Both the position numbers and the translations under genes were made by a program. Under the pieces are notes generated by a model that saw only the letters and a program-made list of their open reading frames with translations, made no database searches and was not told the DNA's origin. Shown piece by piece: positions 33,082-42,770 of a stretch of DNA of 64,000 bases. Origin of the DNA: DTKD01 sp050948905. Lineage in GTDB: Bacteria; Armatimonadota; UBA5829. Position 1 is the first letter of the stretch. Each line of letters begins with the position of its first letter. Where the stretch lies: assembly GCA_050948905.1 (NCBI GenBank), contig JBMNES010000001.1, positions 1,178,001 to 1,242,000 on the forward strand. Reading direction: 5' to 3'.

Positions 33082-35346
33082 ATGCTCAAGGGAATCGCGA
33101 AGGCCGGCGACAATTTCCCGCCGGAAGATCGGCAGAGTATATTGGTTGCATTATCCAATTTGTCCAAAATATTAGGCGCCTCCGAAACGGGATCGACGTT
33201 CACGGTCGTAGCTGAGACTGCCGCCACCCTGCTGCGGCTCGAAAGGGTCGCGATTTTCGTAAAAAGGGACGGCGATGGGCTGTCTGTCGCCGGTGGAGTG
33301 GGGGATGTCGACGATCCTTTCTTCGCCGCCGGGGCGTGCCGAGTGGCCGAAGAAGCGATGCTCGGCGCCGGGCCGGTGGTTTTTTCAGACGCGACTTCGG
33401 ATAAATCCCCTGGCGCTCAGGAGCTTTCAAAGTCGGGCGTAACCTCGGTGTTGAGTGTCCCTCTGCAGGTTGGGCGGAGGAGCGTCGGGGCGATTGTGGC
33501 CGCATCTGACACTCCGCGCGTGTTTTCATCCTCAGATATAGAACTTCTTCACACCATCTCAAGCCAGATCGCGTTAAGGGCCTGGGAGGATATGACGGCG
33601 GTTGAGACCACCGACCAGGCTGAGCTTATCCAGCTTGCCCAAAGGAAAATTCAGGAACTGTCGCTGGTAAATCAGGTCAGCGGGGCCGTAAGCTCGACCC
33701 TCGATCTTGATGAGCTTATAGACATCGCTCTGGAACAGAGCATGCTTGCGCTCGGCGCGGATACGGGGTCGCTTATGCTGGTCAATGAGGAGACCGGCAG
33801 GCTTGAGATTGCAGCGGCGCGTGGGTTGCCTAAAAAGACCGTTGAGAATACCTCGCAAAAGATCGGCACCAGCGTGGCTGGATGGGTTGCGCAGCACGGC
33901 GAGAGCGTGCTGGTTTCTAACGCGCACGCCGATGGCCGGTTCAAGATGCCGTTTTACCGGGACGATATTACCTCAGCGGCGTCCGTTCCGTTGAAGTCGA
34001 AGACTGCGGTGATCGGGGTTCTTAATATGAACACCACCCGGCCCGACAGAATGTTTGACGAGCGAGACCTCGCGCTGCTGGGGACGGTGGCGAATGAACT
34101 GGCGGTGGCGATAGACAACGCCAGGCTGTATGCCCGTGTCAATCGCCGCACAAAGCAACTCGACAGTCTTTTGACCATCTCCAAAACCGTTACCGCAACC
34201 CTGAATCTCGATGAGCTTATGAGGCGGCTTACCGAGGAGATCACCAGACTCTTCGTGCTGGACGCATGTGCGCTGATTTTGCTTGATGATTTGAGCGGCC
34301 GGCTGCGGTTGGGTTATGGCACCGGGTTGAAGACTCGCAGGAGATACGCATACTATGACCTCGCCTCTCCATTTGCCGCGCAGGTGGTCAAGACTCAAAG
34401 CCGACTGGTGTTAAAGGATATTCGCAGGTCAAAAAACTTCTCCACAGAGATCGCTGAACGAGAGGATCTGCGCTCTGCTATTTGCCTGCCTTTGATAAAT
34501 GCTGGCAAGTTGGTTGGAATTGCGGTTGGGTTTACTAAGGACGTCCGTGTTTTCCCGAAGTCGCAGATACAGATGATGCGGCCGCTTGGCGAACTTGCGG
34601 GCGTGGCGATTCGCAACGCCAGGGTGTATCGTCAGAAGTATAAAATGGCGGAGATTCTTACTCAGAGGTTGATGCCTTCGACCATTCCGGGAATTGAGGG
34701 GCTGGATATCGGGCATAAGTTTATGCCTGTTCACGAGGTCGGGGGAGATTATTACGATTTTCTGAAGATGGATCAGGGCAGGCTCGGTATTGTAATGGCG
34801 GATGTGTGCGGACACGACGTGGAGGCCGCTGAGTATACCAGCATGGGCAAACACGTCATCAGGGCCTACGCACGGGAGCACGAGTCGCCTGCCCAGGTAC
34901 TTAGTAAGACCAACGATTTGATATGCGAGGACACCCGCGCCGAGGTGTTTATCAGCACGTTTTACGGGGTTTTCGACCTGCAAAGCCAGGTTGTGCGATA
35001 TGCAAACGCGGGTTGTGAGCGACCGGTGCTGTTCAGGCCATGCGACAGTACTGTTTCAAGGCTCGAAGCTGATGGCATGCTGTTGGGCATTCGCGCGCAC
35101 ACAAATTTCGACGAATGTGAGATCGAGCTTAGACCTGGTGATATAATAGCAATGTATACGGATGGGCTGACCGAGGCCGGGGATGAGAAGGATCGTTTTG
35201 GCGACGATCGAGTGGTGTCGGTTATAGCCGCAAACGCCAGATTCGGCGCGCAGCAGATAGCGGATTCGTTGTCCTGTGCGCTCGCCGAACATGTGCGAGG
35301 CCAGATGAGCGACGATGTCGCGATTGTGGTCGTAAAAGTATTGTGA
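33082..35346 (+). CDS. Triple-GAF PP2C-type (SpoIIE/RsbU) serine phosphatase
   Basis: 754 aa from ATG 33082 behind GGAG. Three GAF sensor domains at about 20-165, 190-335 and 355-510 (repeated TSVLSVPLQVG, ASVPLKSKTAVIGVLN, AICLPLINAGKLVGIA). A PP2C/SpoIIE phosphatase follows, about 525-754, with metal motifs VGGDYYDFLKMD, MADVCGHDVEAA, IAMYTDGLTEAGD and MSDDVAIVVV. No membrane span, so it senses cytoplasmic signals. It should dephosphorylate an anti-anti-sigma STAS protein; the RsbW-like kinase follows 108 bp later in the same direction. Confidence 0.92.
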   Translation: MLKGIAKAGDNFPPEDRQSILVALSNLSKILGASETGSTFTVVAETAATLLRLERVAIFVKRDGDGLSVAGGVGDVDDPFFAAGACRVAEEAMLGAGPVVFSDATSDKSPGAQELSKSGVTSVLSVPLQVGRRSVGAIVAASDTPRVFSSSDIELLHTISSQIALRAWEDMTAVETTDQAELIQLAQRKIQELSLVNQVSGAVSSTLDLDELIDIALEQSMLALGADTGSLMLVNEETGRLEIAAARGLPKKTVENTSQKIGTSVAGWVAQHGESVLVSNAHADGRFKMPFYRDDITSAASVPLKSKTAVIGVLNMNTTRPDRMFDERDLALLGTVANELAVAIDNARLYARVNRRTKQLDSLLTISKTVTATLNLDELMRRLTEEITRLFVLDACALILLDDLSGRLRLGYGTGLKTRRRYAYYDLASPFAAQVVKTQSRLVLKDIRRSKNFSTEIAEREDLRSAICLPLINAGKLVGIAVGFTKDVRVFPKSQIQMMRPLGELAGVAIRNARVYRQKYKMAEILTQRLMPSTIPGIEGLDIGHKFMPVHEVGGDYYDFLKMDQGRLGIVMADVCGHDVEAAEYTSMGKHVIRAYAREHESPAQVLSKTNDLICEDTRAEVFISTFYGVFDLQSQVVRYANAGCERPVLFRPCDSTVSRLEADGMLLGIRAHTNFDECEIELRPGDIIAMYTDGLTEAGDEKDRFGDDRVVSVIAANARFGAQQIADSLSCALAEHVRGQMSDDVAIVVVKVL

Positions 35347-35454
35347 TATTTGTTTTTGTGTCGAACCTCTTCGGAGCACCTACAGCGGTAGTGAATACTC
35401 ACCGATAATCCTGTGTACTACAGGAAGTATAACACGCCTGAAGAGCAGGAGATC

Positions 35455-35880
35455 GTGAAGTTGAAGCAAGGTCACGTCGTCGAATTAGACGTACCCAGTG
35501 CTCCGGAGTATGTAAGCATCGTGCGCCGGGCCGTAGAGGGAATCGCTCGACGGATGGAATTTGACGAAGTTCAGATCGAGGACCTCAAGCTGGCGGTTGG
35601 GGAAGCGTGCACTAACGCGGTGCGGCACGGATGCCCCAGCGACGAGCTTCAGCACATCGCCGTGCGCTGCACCGTGGAGAACGGCGGCCTGTGCGTGGAA
35701 ATACGCAACGACATCAGAGACTGCAACATCCCCAGCGTCCCCGACCAGCCCGATGTCACCCGCGAAGGCGGCTTCGGACTCTATCTCATAAGAAAACTGA
35801 TGGACGAAGTCGACATTGTATGGGAGCCGGAGACTGCGGTGGTGAAGATGTTCAAGCGCCTCAGCGCCGACCCCGTCTAA
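35455..35880 (+). CDS. rsbW: Anti-sigma-factor kinase, RsbW/SpoIIAB-like HATPase
   Basis: 141 aa from GTG 35455, just after AGGAGATC; TTG 35461 has better spacing and GTG 35413 extends the frame but lacks a site, so the exact start is uncertain. GHKL fold: N-box AVGEACTNAVRHGC, a D-box that reads RNDIRDCN, and REGGFGLYLIRKLMDEV as the glycine box. Binds a sigma factor and phosphorylates its antagonist. Pairs with the upstream PP2C phosphatase; no STAS gene is adjacent, unlike the fused STAS domain at 16434. Confidence 0.88.
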   Translation: MKLKQGHVVELDVPSAPEYVSIVRRAVEGIARRMEFDEVQIEDLKLAVGEACTNAVRHGCPSDELQHIAVRCTVENGGLCVEIRNDIRDCNIPSVPDQPDVTREGGFGLYLIRKLMDEVDIVWEPETAVVKMFKRLSADPV

Positions 35881-35882
35881 CT

Positions 35883-36689
35883 CTAACCCATCTCGATTTT
35901 TGCCATAGACTCCAACGCGGCCCCGTCCAGGGCATACAGCGCGTCCATCAACTCCACCGAGAACGTGCCGGGGCGATCCCCGGAAGCCTTCGCTGCAACC
36001 TCACCTGCGATAGCGAAAGCAGTTAACCCTCCAAGAGCTGCTATAAATGGATCCTTCTGAACAGCGGCAAATGCGGCCACTGCGACATTTGACATACAGC
36101 CAGTGCCGACCAATCGACTAAGCATTACATCTCCGTTTGCGATAGTTGCTGTACGTTTGCCGTCGCTGATGACATCTATCGGGCCGGTAATCGCAACGGT
36201 ACAGCCATAATCTGAGGCGAATTGGCGGGATATTTCAGCCGGATCACCCGACGCTGCAATAGACTCCACGCCCCTTACTTCCGCTGCGATACCCGCCAGC
36301 GTGGCGACCTCGCCGAGATTGCCTCGCACGACGGAAATCTTCAACTCCTGAAGCAGTCTCTTGCTTGATTCGATCCTCATTTTGGTGGTGCCAGCCCCGA
36401 CCGGGTCGAGGATGACGGGTATGCCCAGCTCGTTTGCACGTTTTCCCGCGAGTTCCATAGCATCTACCCACGAACGCTCCAGCGTGCCGATATTGAGCAC
36501 TAAAGCCCCGGCAATGCTGACCATCTCCTCGACTTCTTCAACAGCATGAGCCATAATCGGCAGCGCACCGATGCAAAGGGTAGCGTTGGCGGTCTCGTTC
36601 ATCACCACATAGTTGGTTATACTGTGGACAAGCGGCCGGGTGGCGCGAATGCTGTCCAAATCGCGTGAAATAACCTTGATTATCTCCAT
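35883..36689 (-). CDS. thiM: Hydroxyethylthiazole kinase
   Basis: 268 aa, normal length. Phosphorylates hydroxyethylthiazole in thiamine salvage. PLVHSITNYVVMN near the N-terminus, LVLNIGTL, VILDPVGAG and the anion-hole/catalytic VGTGCMS with its Cys are present. GAGGTG precedes the ATG. No TPP riboswitch is recognisable in the short leader. Stops 2 bp from convergent rsbW. No other thi gene in the window. Confidence 0.93.
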   Translation of the reverse strand: MEIIKVISRDLDSIRATRPLVHSITNYVVMNETANATLCIGALPIMAHAVEEVEEMVSIAGALVLNIGTLERSWVDAMELAGKRANELGIPVILDPVGAGTTKMRIESSKRLLQELKISVVRGNLGEVATLAGIAAEVRGVESIAASGDPAEISRQFASDYGCTVAITGPIDVISDGKRTATIANGDVMLSRLVGTGCMSNVAVAAFAAVQKDPFIAALGGLTAFAIAGEVAAKASGDRPGTFSVELMDALYALDGAALESMAKIEMG

Positions 36690-36713
36690 AATTCACCTCG
36701 AATCCGGCTGGAT

Positions 36714-36742
36714 ATTATATGATAGCCGACTGATTCGCCGAA
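36714..36742 (-). promoter_or_regulatory. Promoter of thiM
   Basis: Minus strand TTCGGC, 17-bp spacer, TATAAT; 24 bp before the ATG. The -35 match is weak. Confidence 0.5.
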
Positions 36743-36870
36743 TGGAAGGCGGGGAGGCTTCGTATCTCGACAGGCAGCAGTTGTGATAGGTATATATGAC
36801 GGTTTTTCGTCGATGACCTAATCTTCGGTGTCGTGTTTACTGATAATATCTTAGGGAGTAATCATTATCA

Positions 36871-37365
36871 ATGGACAAGACCAAACCGTGCATTCTAACT
36901 GGGCATAAGCGGGTTAAAAGCGGTCTCACTTTGATGGAAGTGATGGTATCGCTGTTCGTGTTTTCTCTGTTGATCGTCATTTTTTCATCCTCTTTAATTG
37001 TCGGCAAATCCGCAGCCAAGATCAATGGGGAATACGCTCAGGCAATCAGCCTGGCGCAGCATAAAATCGACCAACTCAGGGCTATTGAATGGGGCCGGTT
37101 GACCTATTCCGAACTCAGGGAAGGGGGCTTTATCGATAGCTCGCCGACCTCTTCACCTTACAGCTTCCTCAACGTGGACGGTGTAGCGGCTTATCTGCCG
37201 GGTGGAGGCGTGGGACACCCGCCTACTGCCACTCTAAAAATAGAGAACCACCCAACCGACACGAGAATGAAAAAGATCACTGTTACCATCACCTGGCGGT
37301 CGTCGCCAAGGCGGGCTGGTGACAGCAAAGTTGAACAGATTGCCTATATATCCAATGCGAGTTAA
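36871..37365 (+). CDS. Type IV pilin-like (pseudopilin) protein, PilV/GspI type
   Basis: 164 aa. Class III prepilin signal: basic leader, then G18|LTLMEVMVSLFVFSLL, with Glu at +5 of the mature protein and a hydrophobic helix at about 19-42. The soluble part (43-164) has no cysteines and ends in a beta-rich region (KITVTITWRSSP). First of three envelope genes likely to form one minor-pilin or pseudopilin complex. A TGA-TAATAT extended -10 lies about 35 bp upstream; the ribosome site AGGGAG is 12 nt from the ATG. Confidence 0.85.
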   Translation: MDKTKPCILTGHKRVKSGLTLMEVMVSLFVFSLLIVIFSSSLIVGKSAAKINGEYAQAISLAQHKIDQLRAIEWGRLTYSELREGGFIDSSPTSSPYSFLNVDGVAAYLPGGGVGHPPTATLKIENHPTDTRMKKITVTITWRSSPRRAGDSKVEQIAYISNAS

Positions 37366-37954
37366 CATCACCAAAAAACGTGGTTTGAATCGCCGCGGGT
37401 TTACCGTAATTGAGGTGCTGGCGGCGACGGGAATAATGGCTCTACTGCTAGTCTGTACGGTGAGCATGCTCATAGCAGCAATGCGGGCGGTAGACGATGA
37501 TCTGGCACAGGTCAGTACAGACACCAACGCCGCGACGTCCCTGCAGTTTATGGTACTGTGGGTACGAGAAGCCCAAAAGATCACAATTTACGACAACGGC
37601 CCATATAGTGGACACAGGTTGTGTGTGATCCTGCCTGAAACTGTGGACGGCCATTACGACCGTACCGAATCCGACACCGCGAACCCGATGTATTTCTATA
37701 CCTCGGATAAATCCGGCATCGTCGGCAAAAACGGAACCTGGCTGTGGTGGAGTTGGAAGGGTAAATTGCTGCCAATCAGAAAAGATGTCTCTTCTCTGCT
37801 TTTCGAGGTCAATTCAGAATTGGGGGCAGACGCGGTCCAGATTACGATCACCACTCGTGAATCCGTGCTGAAATATAAGGCAGGCGATTCCGGTAAAAAA
37901 GAGACTACCCTGACCCAGCGCGTCATCTATATGCGTAACTACTACAATCATTAA
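37355..37954 (+). CDS. Type IV pilin-like protein, PilW/GspJ type
   Basis: 199 aa from ATG 37355, which overlaps the end of the previous gene by 11 bp; GTG 37319 would add 12 residues and neither start has a clear site. Prepilin motif RRG15|FTVIEVLAATGIMALL with Glu at +5. The C-terminal part contains DAVQITITTRES and ends TLTQRVIYMRN, like GspJ/PilW. Translational coupling fits a fixed-ratio complex. Confidence 0.85.
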   Translation: MRVNITKKRGLNRRGFTVIEVLAATGIMALLLVCTVSMLIAAMRAVDDDLAQVSTDTNAATSLQFMVLWVREAQKITIYDNGPYSGHRLCVILPETVDGHYDRTESDTANPMYFYTSDKSGIVGKNGTWLWWSWKGKLLPIRKDVSSLLFEVNSELGADAVQITITTRESVLKYKAGDSGKKETTLTQRVIYMRNYYNH

Positions 37955-37963
37955 GGTGCCAGT

Positions 37964-39562
37964 ATGCCTCCGGTTGTAAATAAGTTTAGATCACCAATAT
38001 CGAATATATCGGTTGCCCGCAACAAACGAGGCTCGCTGCTTTTAGCAGTGGCAGGGGCGGCCTTTGTGATAATCAGCCTGTCAGTTATCCTGTTAGGGAT
38101 GACCAGCGCGGCTATACGCTCTAATAACCGCCAGCAGCTTCGATCGTCAGCGCTGCAGGTGGCAGAATCCGGGGCGGAGAGAGGAGTGCTATGGCTGCGC
38201 GACCAGGCCCTGCCACCGATTTCAGATCAGAATATAACCTCTCAAATCGGCTTAGCTCCTGCTGGCTCCTGGACTGTAAACATCGTCTGTGACCCGGACA
38301 ACGGCAGGGTGTTTTTAAAGACCTATGAGATATTGGCCACCGGCACAGTGTCTGGCCATGTCCGGCGAGTGCAGGTTGTGGTGAGGCAGTCGACTTTTGG
38401 TAAATATGCTTATTTCACAGACCGTGAAACCTCCACATCCGGAAGCGCGATCTGGTGGGCTTCCAACGACCGAGTCGATGGGCCTGTTCATAGCAATAAC
38501 ACCGGCGGCACCAACTTTAATATAGACTACAACGGCTGGTCCAGCACTCGCAGACCCATCTTTTTGGATCAGGTTACTGCGTCCGGCACCACGATCAACT
38601 ATAACCCACGCAGGCCATCCAGCGAATCCGATTATCAAAAAGTTTTCCTCAACGGTAGCAGGGGCTATCTGCTCGGCATTCAAAAAATAAACCTGCCGCC
38701 TTCCACGGAAGACCAAAAAAAGGCGGCCTGGGGCAGCGACATCGGCTATCCAACAAAGGACGGAGTATATTTGAGGGCCAACACCGTCGATGGTGTCGAC
38801 ACGGGGGGGTTGTATATACGAGGCGATGCCGCGATCACGATGTCGGTTGATGTTAGCGGCAACCAAGTTGTGACCATAACCCAGGGCAGCGGCAGAACTC
38901 AGAAAACAGCCACGGTAATATTTAACAAATCAAACGGGACGTCAACTGCTTCTGGAACAGCGCTCGGCCAGGGCAGCCCGACCTCAGCCAACTCGTTTTC
39001 AAACGGGGTGATCTACTGCACCGGCAACATCACCTCTCTTAGCGGCACAGTCGCGGATAATTCGTATTCCGCAGGCAAGATCACACGTCGATCAGCCTGG
39101 ACGATAGCCACTGATACGCTGGCAAAAAAGAGCATCACCATAACCGACGATCTGGTCTATAAAACCCGGCCCAATAAGGATTTGCCGTCCGGGCACGCAA
39201 CAAACCTGGCTGCTGGCACGCTGGGGCTTGTGGCACAGGACATCAACATAGCAGACGACGGAACCTCAAAACACAATCACCCCAACCGCGAAATCGACGC
39301 GGTGTTGCTGGCAGGCAGCGACAGCGTAAACGGCAGTATCTCCGTTAATAATTATAACCAGGGCAATACGGGCACTCTAAAGGTTATCGGTGGGCTGATC
39401 CAAAGCACCCGTGGCGCCGTTGGAACCATAAGCGGGGGCACTGTTAAAACCGGCTATGCAAAAGACTACAACTACGACCCCAGATTAGCCATAGCCCCGC
39501 CGCCATTTTATCCGACGACCGGACAGTACGACAGGCTCTCCTGGAAGGTGCTGCCTGACTAA
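37964..39562 (+). CDS. PilX/GspK-like membrane-anchored protein with DUF4900-like domain
   Basis: 532 aa, AAGGTG before the ATG and 9 bp after the previous stop. An N-terminal helix RGSLLLAVAGAAFVIISLSVILLG resembles PilX/GspK leaders, which lack Glu at +5, followed by AESGAERGVLWLR. Residues 140-300 contain FGKYAYFTDRETS and WWASNDRVDGPVHSNN, typical of DUF4900 proteins. The C-terminal half is Gly/Ser/Thr/Asn-rich beta repeats. Probably a surface-exposed minor pilin component. Confidence 0.78.
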   Translation: MPPVVNKFRSPISNISVARNKRGSLLLAVAGAAFVIISLSVILLGMTSAAIRSNNRQQLRSSALQVAESGAERGVLWLRDQALPPISDQNITSQIGLAPAGSWTVNIVCDPDNGRVFLKTYEILATGTVSGHVRRVQVVVRQSTFGKYAYFTDRETSTSGSAIWWASNDRVDGPVHSNNTGGTNFNIDYNGWSSTRRPIFLDQVTASGTTINYNPRRPSSESDYQKVFLNGSRGYLLGIQKINLPPSTEDQKKAAWGSDIGYPTKDGVYLRANTVDGVDTGGLYIRGDAAITMSVDVSGNQVVTITQGSGRTQKTATVIFNKSNGTSTASGTALGQGSPTSANSFSNGVIYCTGNITSLSGTVADNSYSAGKITRRSAWTIATDTLAKKSITITDDLVYKTRPNKDLPSGHATNLAAGTLGLVAQDINIADDGTSKHNHPNREIDAVLLAGSDSVNGSISVNNYNQGNTGTLKVIGGLIQSTRGAVGTISGGTVKTGYAKDYNYDPRLAIAPPPFYPTTGQYDRLSWKVLPD

Positions 39563-39591
39563 GGCATGACTCCTGCCGTTCGGACACTTGC

Positions 39592-39620
39592 TTGACACGG
39601 AGGCGCTTGGGGCGTATCGT
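39592..39620 (+). promoter_or_regulatory. Sigma-70 promoter of the O-antigen-ligase gene
   Basis: TTGACA, 17-bp spacer, TATCGT, 34 bp before GTG 39654. Confidence 0.6.
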
Positions 39621-39653
39621 TTATCCAATCAACGATAGCAGGGATGGTGCCTG

Positions 39654-41780
39654 GTGGTAAGCTCCGTGCTGCTTTTATTGGCGATTGTACTTGCTCCGAT
39701 AATCGGCGGCAAACTCAGCACGCTCACTAACGGGTTTTTATACCTGATAATTCTGGGCGGAGTCTGTTGCCGCCTGTTTTTGGCGAAGGACAAATCCGGG
39801 GCCTGGCTTCGAGTGCCGGGGCTGTGGTTTGCCGCTGCCTTTCTGCTGGCTTATATTATCTCCACTTGTTTCAGCCGCTCTGTCTACTTCAGTTTAAGCC
39901 AGATGGTGTTCTTTGCGGCCTGTTTCGGAGCTTATCTTCTGACTTCTTCGCTGAGCGATGACCGAAGAATGGCGACCGCGACTGTCTGGGTTTTGCTTCT
40001 ATCAGCCTTGATCATCAGTGCGATGGGGGTCAGAGACTATGCACTGGACACTGGTGGTGGCATTCACTTTTGGAGATCGCTGATGGGAGGCGGTGAACAC
40101 GGCAGGCTGTTTGGCCCATTCTTAAACCCCAGCTTTTTTGCGGGCTATCTGGTTATCACGCTTCCTGTGACGCTGGGTATCTTTCTGGTGACACGGCGGG
40201 GCCTTTTTGTTGTGCTGGCAGGATTTGCCTTTGTTGTACAGACGCTGGCGCTGATGTTGACTGGGGCAAAGTTCGGTATAATCGCGGCAGTGTTATCGTT
40301 GGGGTTGTTCTTTTTACTGGCAATAGTCACGAAGGCGTTGCGGCGATCCAGGTTTCTCAGGCTGCTCGTATTATGCGCGGTGCTGACTCCGCTGCTGGTC
40401 TTATTTTCAGCCCCGGTTAAATCCAGAATCCAGGCAGCGGAATCCGGCGGCTCACAGGTTCATTCCACTGTATTTCGTGCATACACCTGGCAGGCGACTC
40501 TGGATATGATTTATGCTCAGCCCTGGCTTGGAACCGGGCCGGGGACTTATCCGATTACCTATCAGGAATACACCATAGCCGGCCCAACGCGGATGGCTCA
40601 TAACTCATATTTACAGCTTGCGGCCGAGAGCGGAGTCCCTGCGGCGGGGGCATTTCTGCTGATGCTGTTGGCGCTGGCTGTGTCTGCTCTTACCGGCACC
40701 ATTTATGGATCAAGTCGACGCTCGGATATCCCGACGGAGACCGCGGACGAACCTGCCTTCGGGTCGGTTACGTGGACGGATATTTTGCCGTTCAGTGGTT
40801 GGAGACTGCTGAATTGTGCATTATTTGCGGCTCTCTTCGGCTCGGCTGTGAGAAGTCTGGTCGATTCGGATTGGTATATCTCTGGAATAGCGATACCGTT
40901 TTGGGTGGTGGCGGGAGTATTGGTCTCCCGATCCGGTGCGGCGGATAAAAAAGTCAACCTGGCCCCTGTTGCCCGCACAGCCGCAGGAGTCGGCTGCGTT
41001 GTGCTGATGGTGATGATGGTCTCCTTTAGCCTGGGGGATTTATACGCGAATAGAGCCGAGGCCGTATATGCGAGAAACCCCAATGACGCAATACAGATCA
41101 TCGAGCTTTATAAAAAAGCCGTCGCTGCGTCTCCTCTGATGCCAACCTATAGACGACAATTGGCCACCTGGTTATCGACTCAGAGCGCTTTCGACGAAGA
41201 GGCATACAAGCAGGTGGATATTGCGATTAAGCTCGCAAGGCGGACCTCAGAAGGAGGATGGTTCGCAAAGGGCGTGATCGCACAGAACAATCACGACCTG
41301 CCGTTAGCTATATCGAGCTTCAGGAAAGCCCTGGTGTATCATCCGAACTCAACGCGCACTCTATACAAACTGGCACTAATATATAGAGAGACCGATGATA
41401 TGGAGAACTTCGAGGCCGTTCTGCGACGACTGATGGCAATAGAAAGCTCCGATTATGAGAACATCAAAGGGACTCCGGAGATCATCGATGGCACCTACGC
41501 CTTTGCGCATGCCTACTTCGCCGAAAAATACCTCGCCCGTCACTACTACAGCGCCTCGATTCGAGAATATCGCGCAGCCATCAATCGGCTGGAGCGATGG
41601 AGAGCATCCGGGGATATGAGGGAAGTGCAGAGAAGAATGGGGCTCGTCACCAAAAGCGACGCCGAGGAGATGCTGCAACTGCTCAAGGACTGTTACACGG
41701 GCCTGAGCGTCGCCTATTCTGCAATCGGAAATAAAGCCCAGGCCGTCAAAGCGACGGCCCAGGCCTCCAAAGTGCGCTAA
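39654..41780 (+). CDS. O-antigen ligase/polymerase-family membrane protein with TPR tail
   Basis: 708 aa. About ten membrane spans in residues 1-450. The Wzy_C/WaaL-type periplasmic loop contains the conserved His in GPTRMAHNSYLQLAAESGV (about 305-325) after an RAYTWQATLDMIYAQPWLGTGPGTYP segment. Residues 470-708 carry TPR-like helices (AISSFRKALVYHPNSTRTLYKLALIY, and a final SVAYSAIGNKAQAVKATAQA). Relatives join glycans to lipid or protein, including pilin glycosylation (PilO/TfpW type); its place after the pilin genes fits, but this is inference. Starts with GTG behind AGGGATGG. Confidence 0.82.
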   Translation: MVSSVLLLLAIVLAPIIGGKLSTLTNGFLYLIILGGVCCRLFLAKDKSGAWLRVPGLWFAAAFLLAYIISTCFSRSVYFSLSQMVFFAACFGAYLLTSSLSDDRRMATATVWVLLLSALIISAMGVRDYALDTGGGIHFWRSLMGGGEHGRLFGPFLNPSFFAGYLVITLPVTLGIFLVTRRGLFVVLAGFAFVVQTLALMLTGAKFGIIAAVLSLGLFFLLAIVTKALRRSRFLRLLVLCAVLTPLLVLFSAPVKSRIQAAESGGSQVHSTVFRAYTWQATLDMIYAQPWLGTGPGTYPITYQEYTIAGPTRMAHNSYLQLAAESGVPAAGAFLLMLLALAVSALTGTIYGSSRRSDIPTETADEPAFGSVTWTDILPFSGWRLLNCALFAALFGSAVRSLVDSDWYISGIAIPFWVVAGVLVSRSGAADKKVNLAPVARTAAGVGCVVLMVMMVSFSLGDLYANRAEAVYARNPNDAIQIIELYKKAVAASPLMPTYRRQLATWLSTQSAFDEEAYKQVDIAIKLARRTSEGGWFAKGVIAQNNHDLPLAISSFRKALVYHPNSTRTLYKLALIYRETDDMENFEAVLRRLMAIESSDYENIKGTPEIIDGTYAFAHAYFAEKYLARHYYSASIREYRAAINRLERWRASGDMREVQRRMGLVTKSDAEEMLQLLKDCYTGLSVAYSAIGNKAQAVKATAQASKVR

Positions 41781-41782
41781 GC

Positions 41783-42529
41783 TCAGGGTTTGCTCTTTTT
41801 GCCAGCCCCAATAGCCCCGTTTATTTTGGAGAGCATCGACAACGCATACCTGTTGGACGGTTCCAAAGACAGCGCCGCATTGATCTCCTTTAACGCCTCG
41901 GTATACTGCCCGTGCTTGTAAAGGGCATAGGAGAGGTCCATATGAAAGACCGGATTTTTTGCGCCGAGATCGGTTTTGAAGTTGTCCTTATCCGCCGGCA
42001 CGATCATCATCGCCCAATACCCCATAGGCTTCCACAGCTTTTCGCACTGCGCATACGTAAGTTCCGTGATATCGTCATAGTAGGGATCGGTTACGTAGAA
42101 CTTCGCGGCTGCGTCATCATAGCCGGTCAGCACTCGGAAGTGCCCGGAGTGATCGCGATCGCTGTTTTGCTGCAAGACGAGAAGCGGCGTGCCGGATTCC
42201 AGCTTGCGTTTGGCGTCGGCTATGCTGGAATTGAAGGAATAAGCAGAGTAGCCTTTGTTTTTGGCATAATAGAGCATATCGGCGCCGTGGGTCGCGCCGC
42301 CGACGGGGTCGTAAATCTCTTTGCCGATTTCTTCCTGAGTGATATTATCGCCAAGAAAGCAAAATATCGAGGACATCGTGGCTGGGCCACAATAGTTTCT
42401 TAACTGCTTGATTCGCGGGATTCCCTCGATTTTGCAACTCGATAAACCCTCTCCGCTGATAATCGGCGAAAGCAGGGCGAGGCTCAGCACTATGAGGGTA
42501 GATGTGCGTAGAGTTCGATAAAAGCGCAA
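41783..42529 (-). CDS. Secreted C39-like cysteine peptidase with TPR end
   Basis: 248 aa, start TTG 42529 behind CGGAG. Signal peptide residues 1-26. Peptidase C39-like fold: catalytic Cys in IKQLRNYCGPATMSS, His in SGHFRVLTGYDD, Asp in FYVTDPYYDD. Residues 195-238 form one TPR-like pair (DLSYALYKHGQYTEALKEINAAL). Single-domain members hydrolyse peptides or amides outside the cell. Ends 2 bp from the convergent ligase gene with no terminator between. Confidence 0.85.
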   Translation of the reverse strand: MRFYRTLRTSTLIVLSLALLSPIISGEGLSSCKIEGIPRIKQLRNYCGPATMSSIFCFLGDNITQEEIGKEIYDPVGGATHGADMLYYAKNKGYSAYSFNSSIADAKRKLESGTPLLVLQQNSDRDHSGHFRVLTGYDDAAAKFYVTDPYYDDITELTYAQCEKLWKPMGYWAMMIVPADKDNFKTDLGAKNPVFHMDLSYALYKHGQYTEALKEINAALSLEPSNRYALSMLSKINGAIGAGKKSKP

Positions 42530-42731
42530 CTTGTTACTCCGTATGCGATGGATTAAGTGTCTTGTGGCCGCAATGGAAAACGACGAGTTGACCTAACTGT
42601 CTGGCTGCACAAAATGTGCCACTTTGAATTTCATTATAGCAGTGCTGGAAAAGGCTGCAAGCAGGGGGGCGACGTTTATAGTTCAGAAATTAAAGAAGAG
42701 CAGAAGCGCAGGTGTGAATGGCACAAAAAAA

Positions 42732-42755
42732 GGTGGCTGGTGTTATCCAGCCACC
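42732..42755 (-). terminator. Intrinsic terminator of the STN-domain gene
   Basis: GGTGGCTGG/CCAGCCACC, 9-bp stem with 6-nt loop, then seven T on the minus strand. The rest of 42530-42731 shows no gene. Confidence 0.9.
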
Positions 42756-42770
42756 CCATAATTTATCTAT

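Noticed and set aside
36690..36850. TPP riboswitch upstream of thiM
   Set aside because: The CTGAGA and ACCTGAT landmarks are missing and the leader is only about 20 nt.
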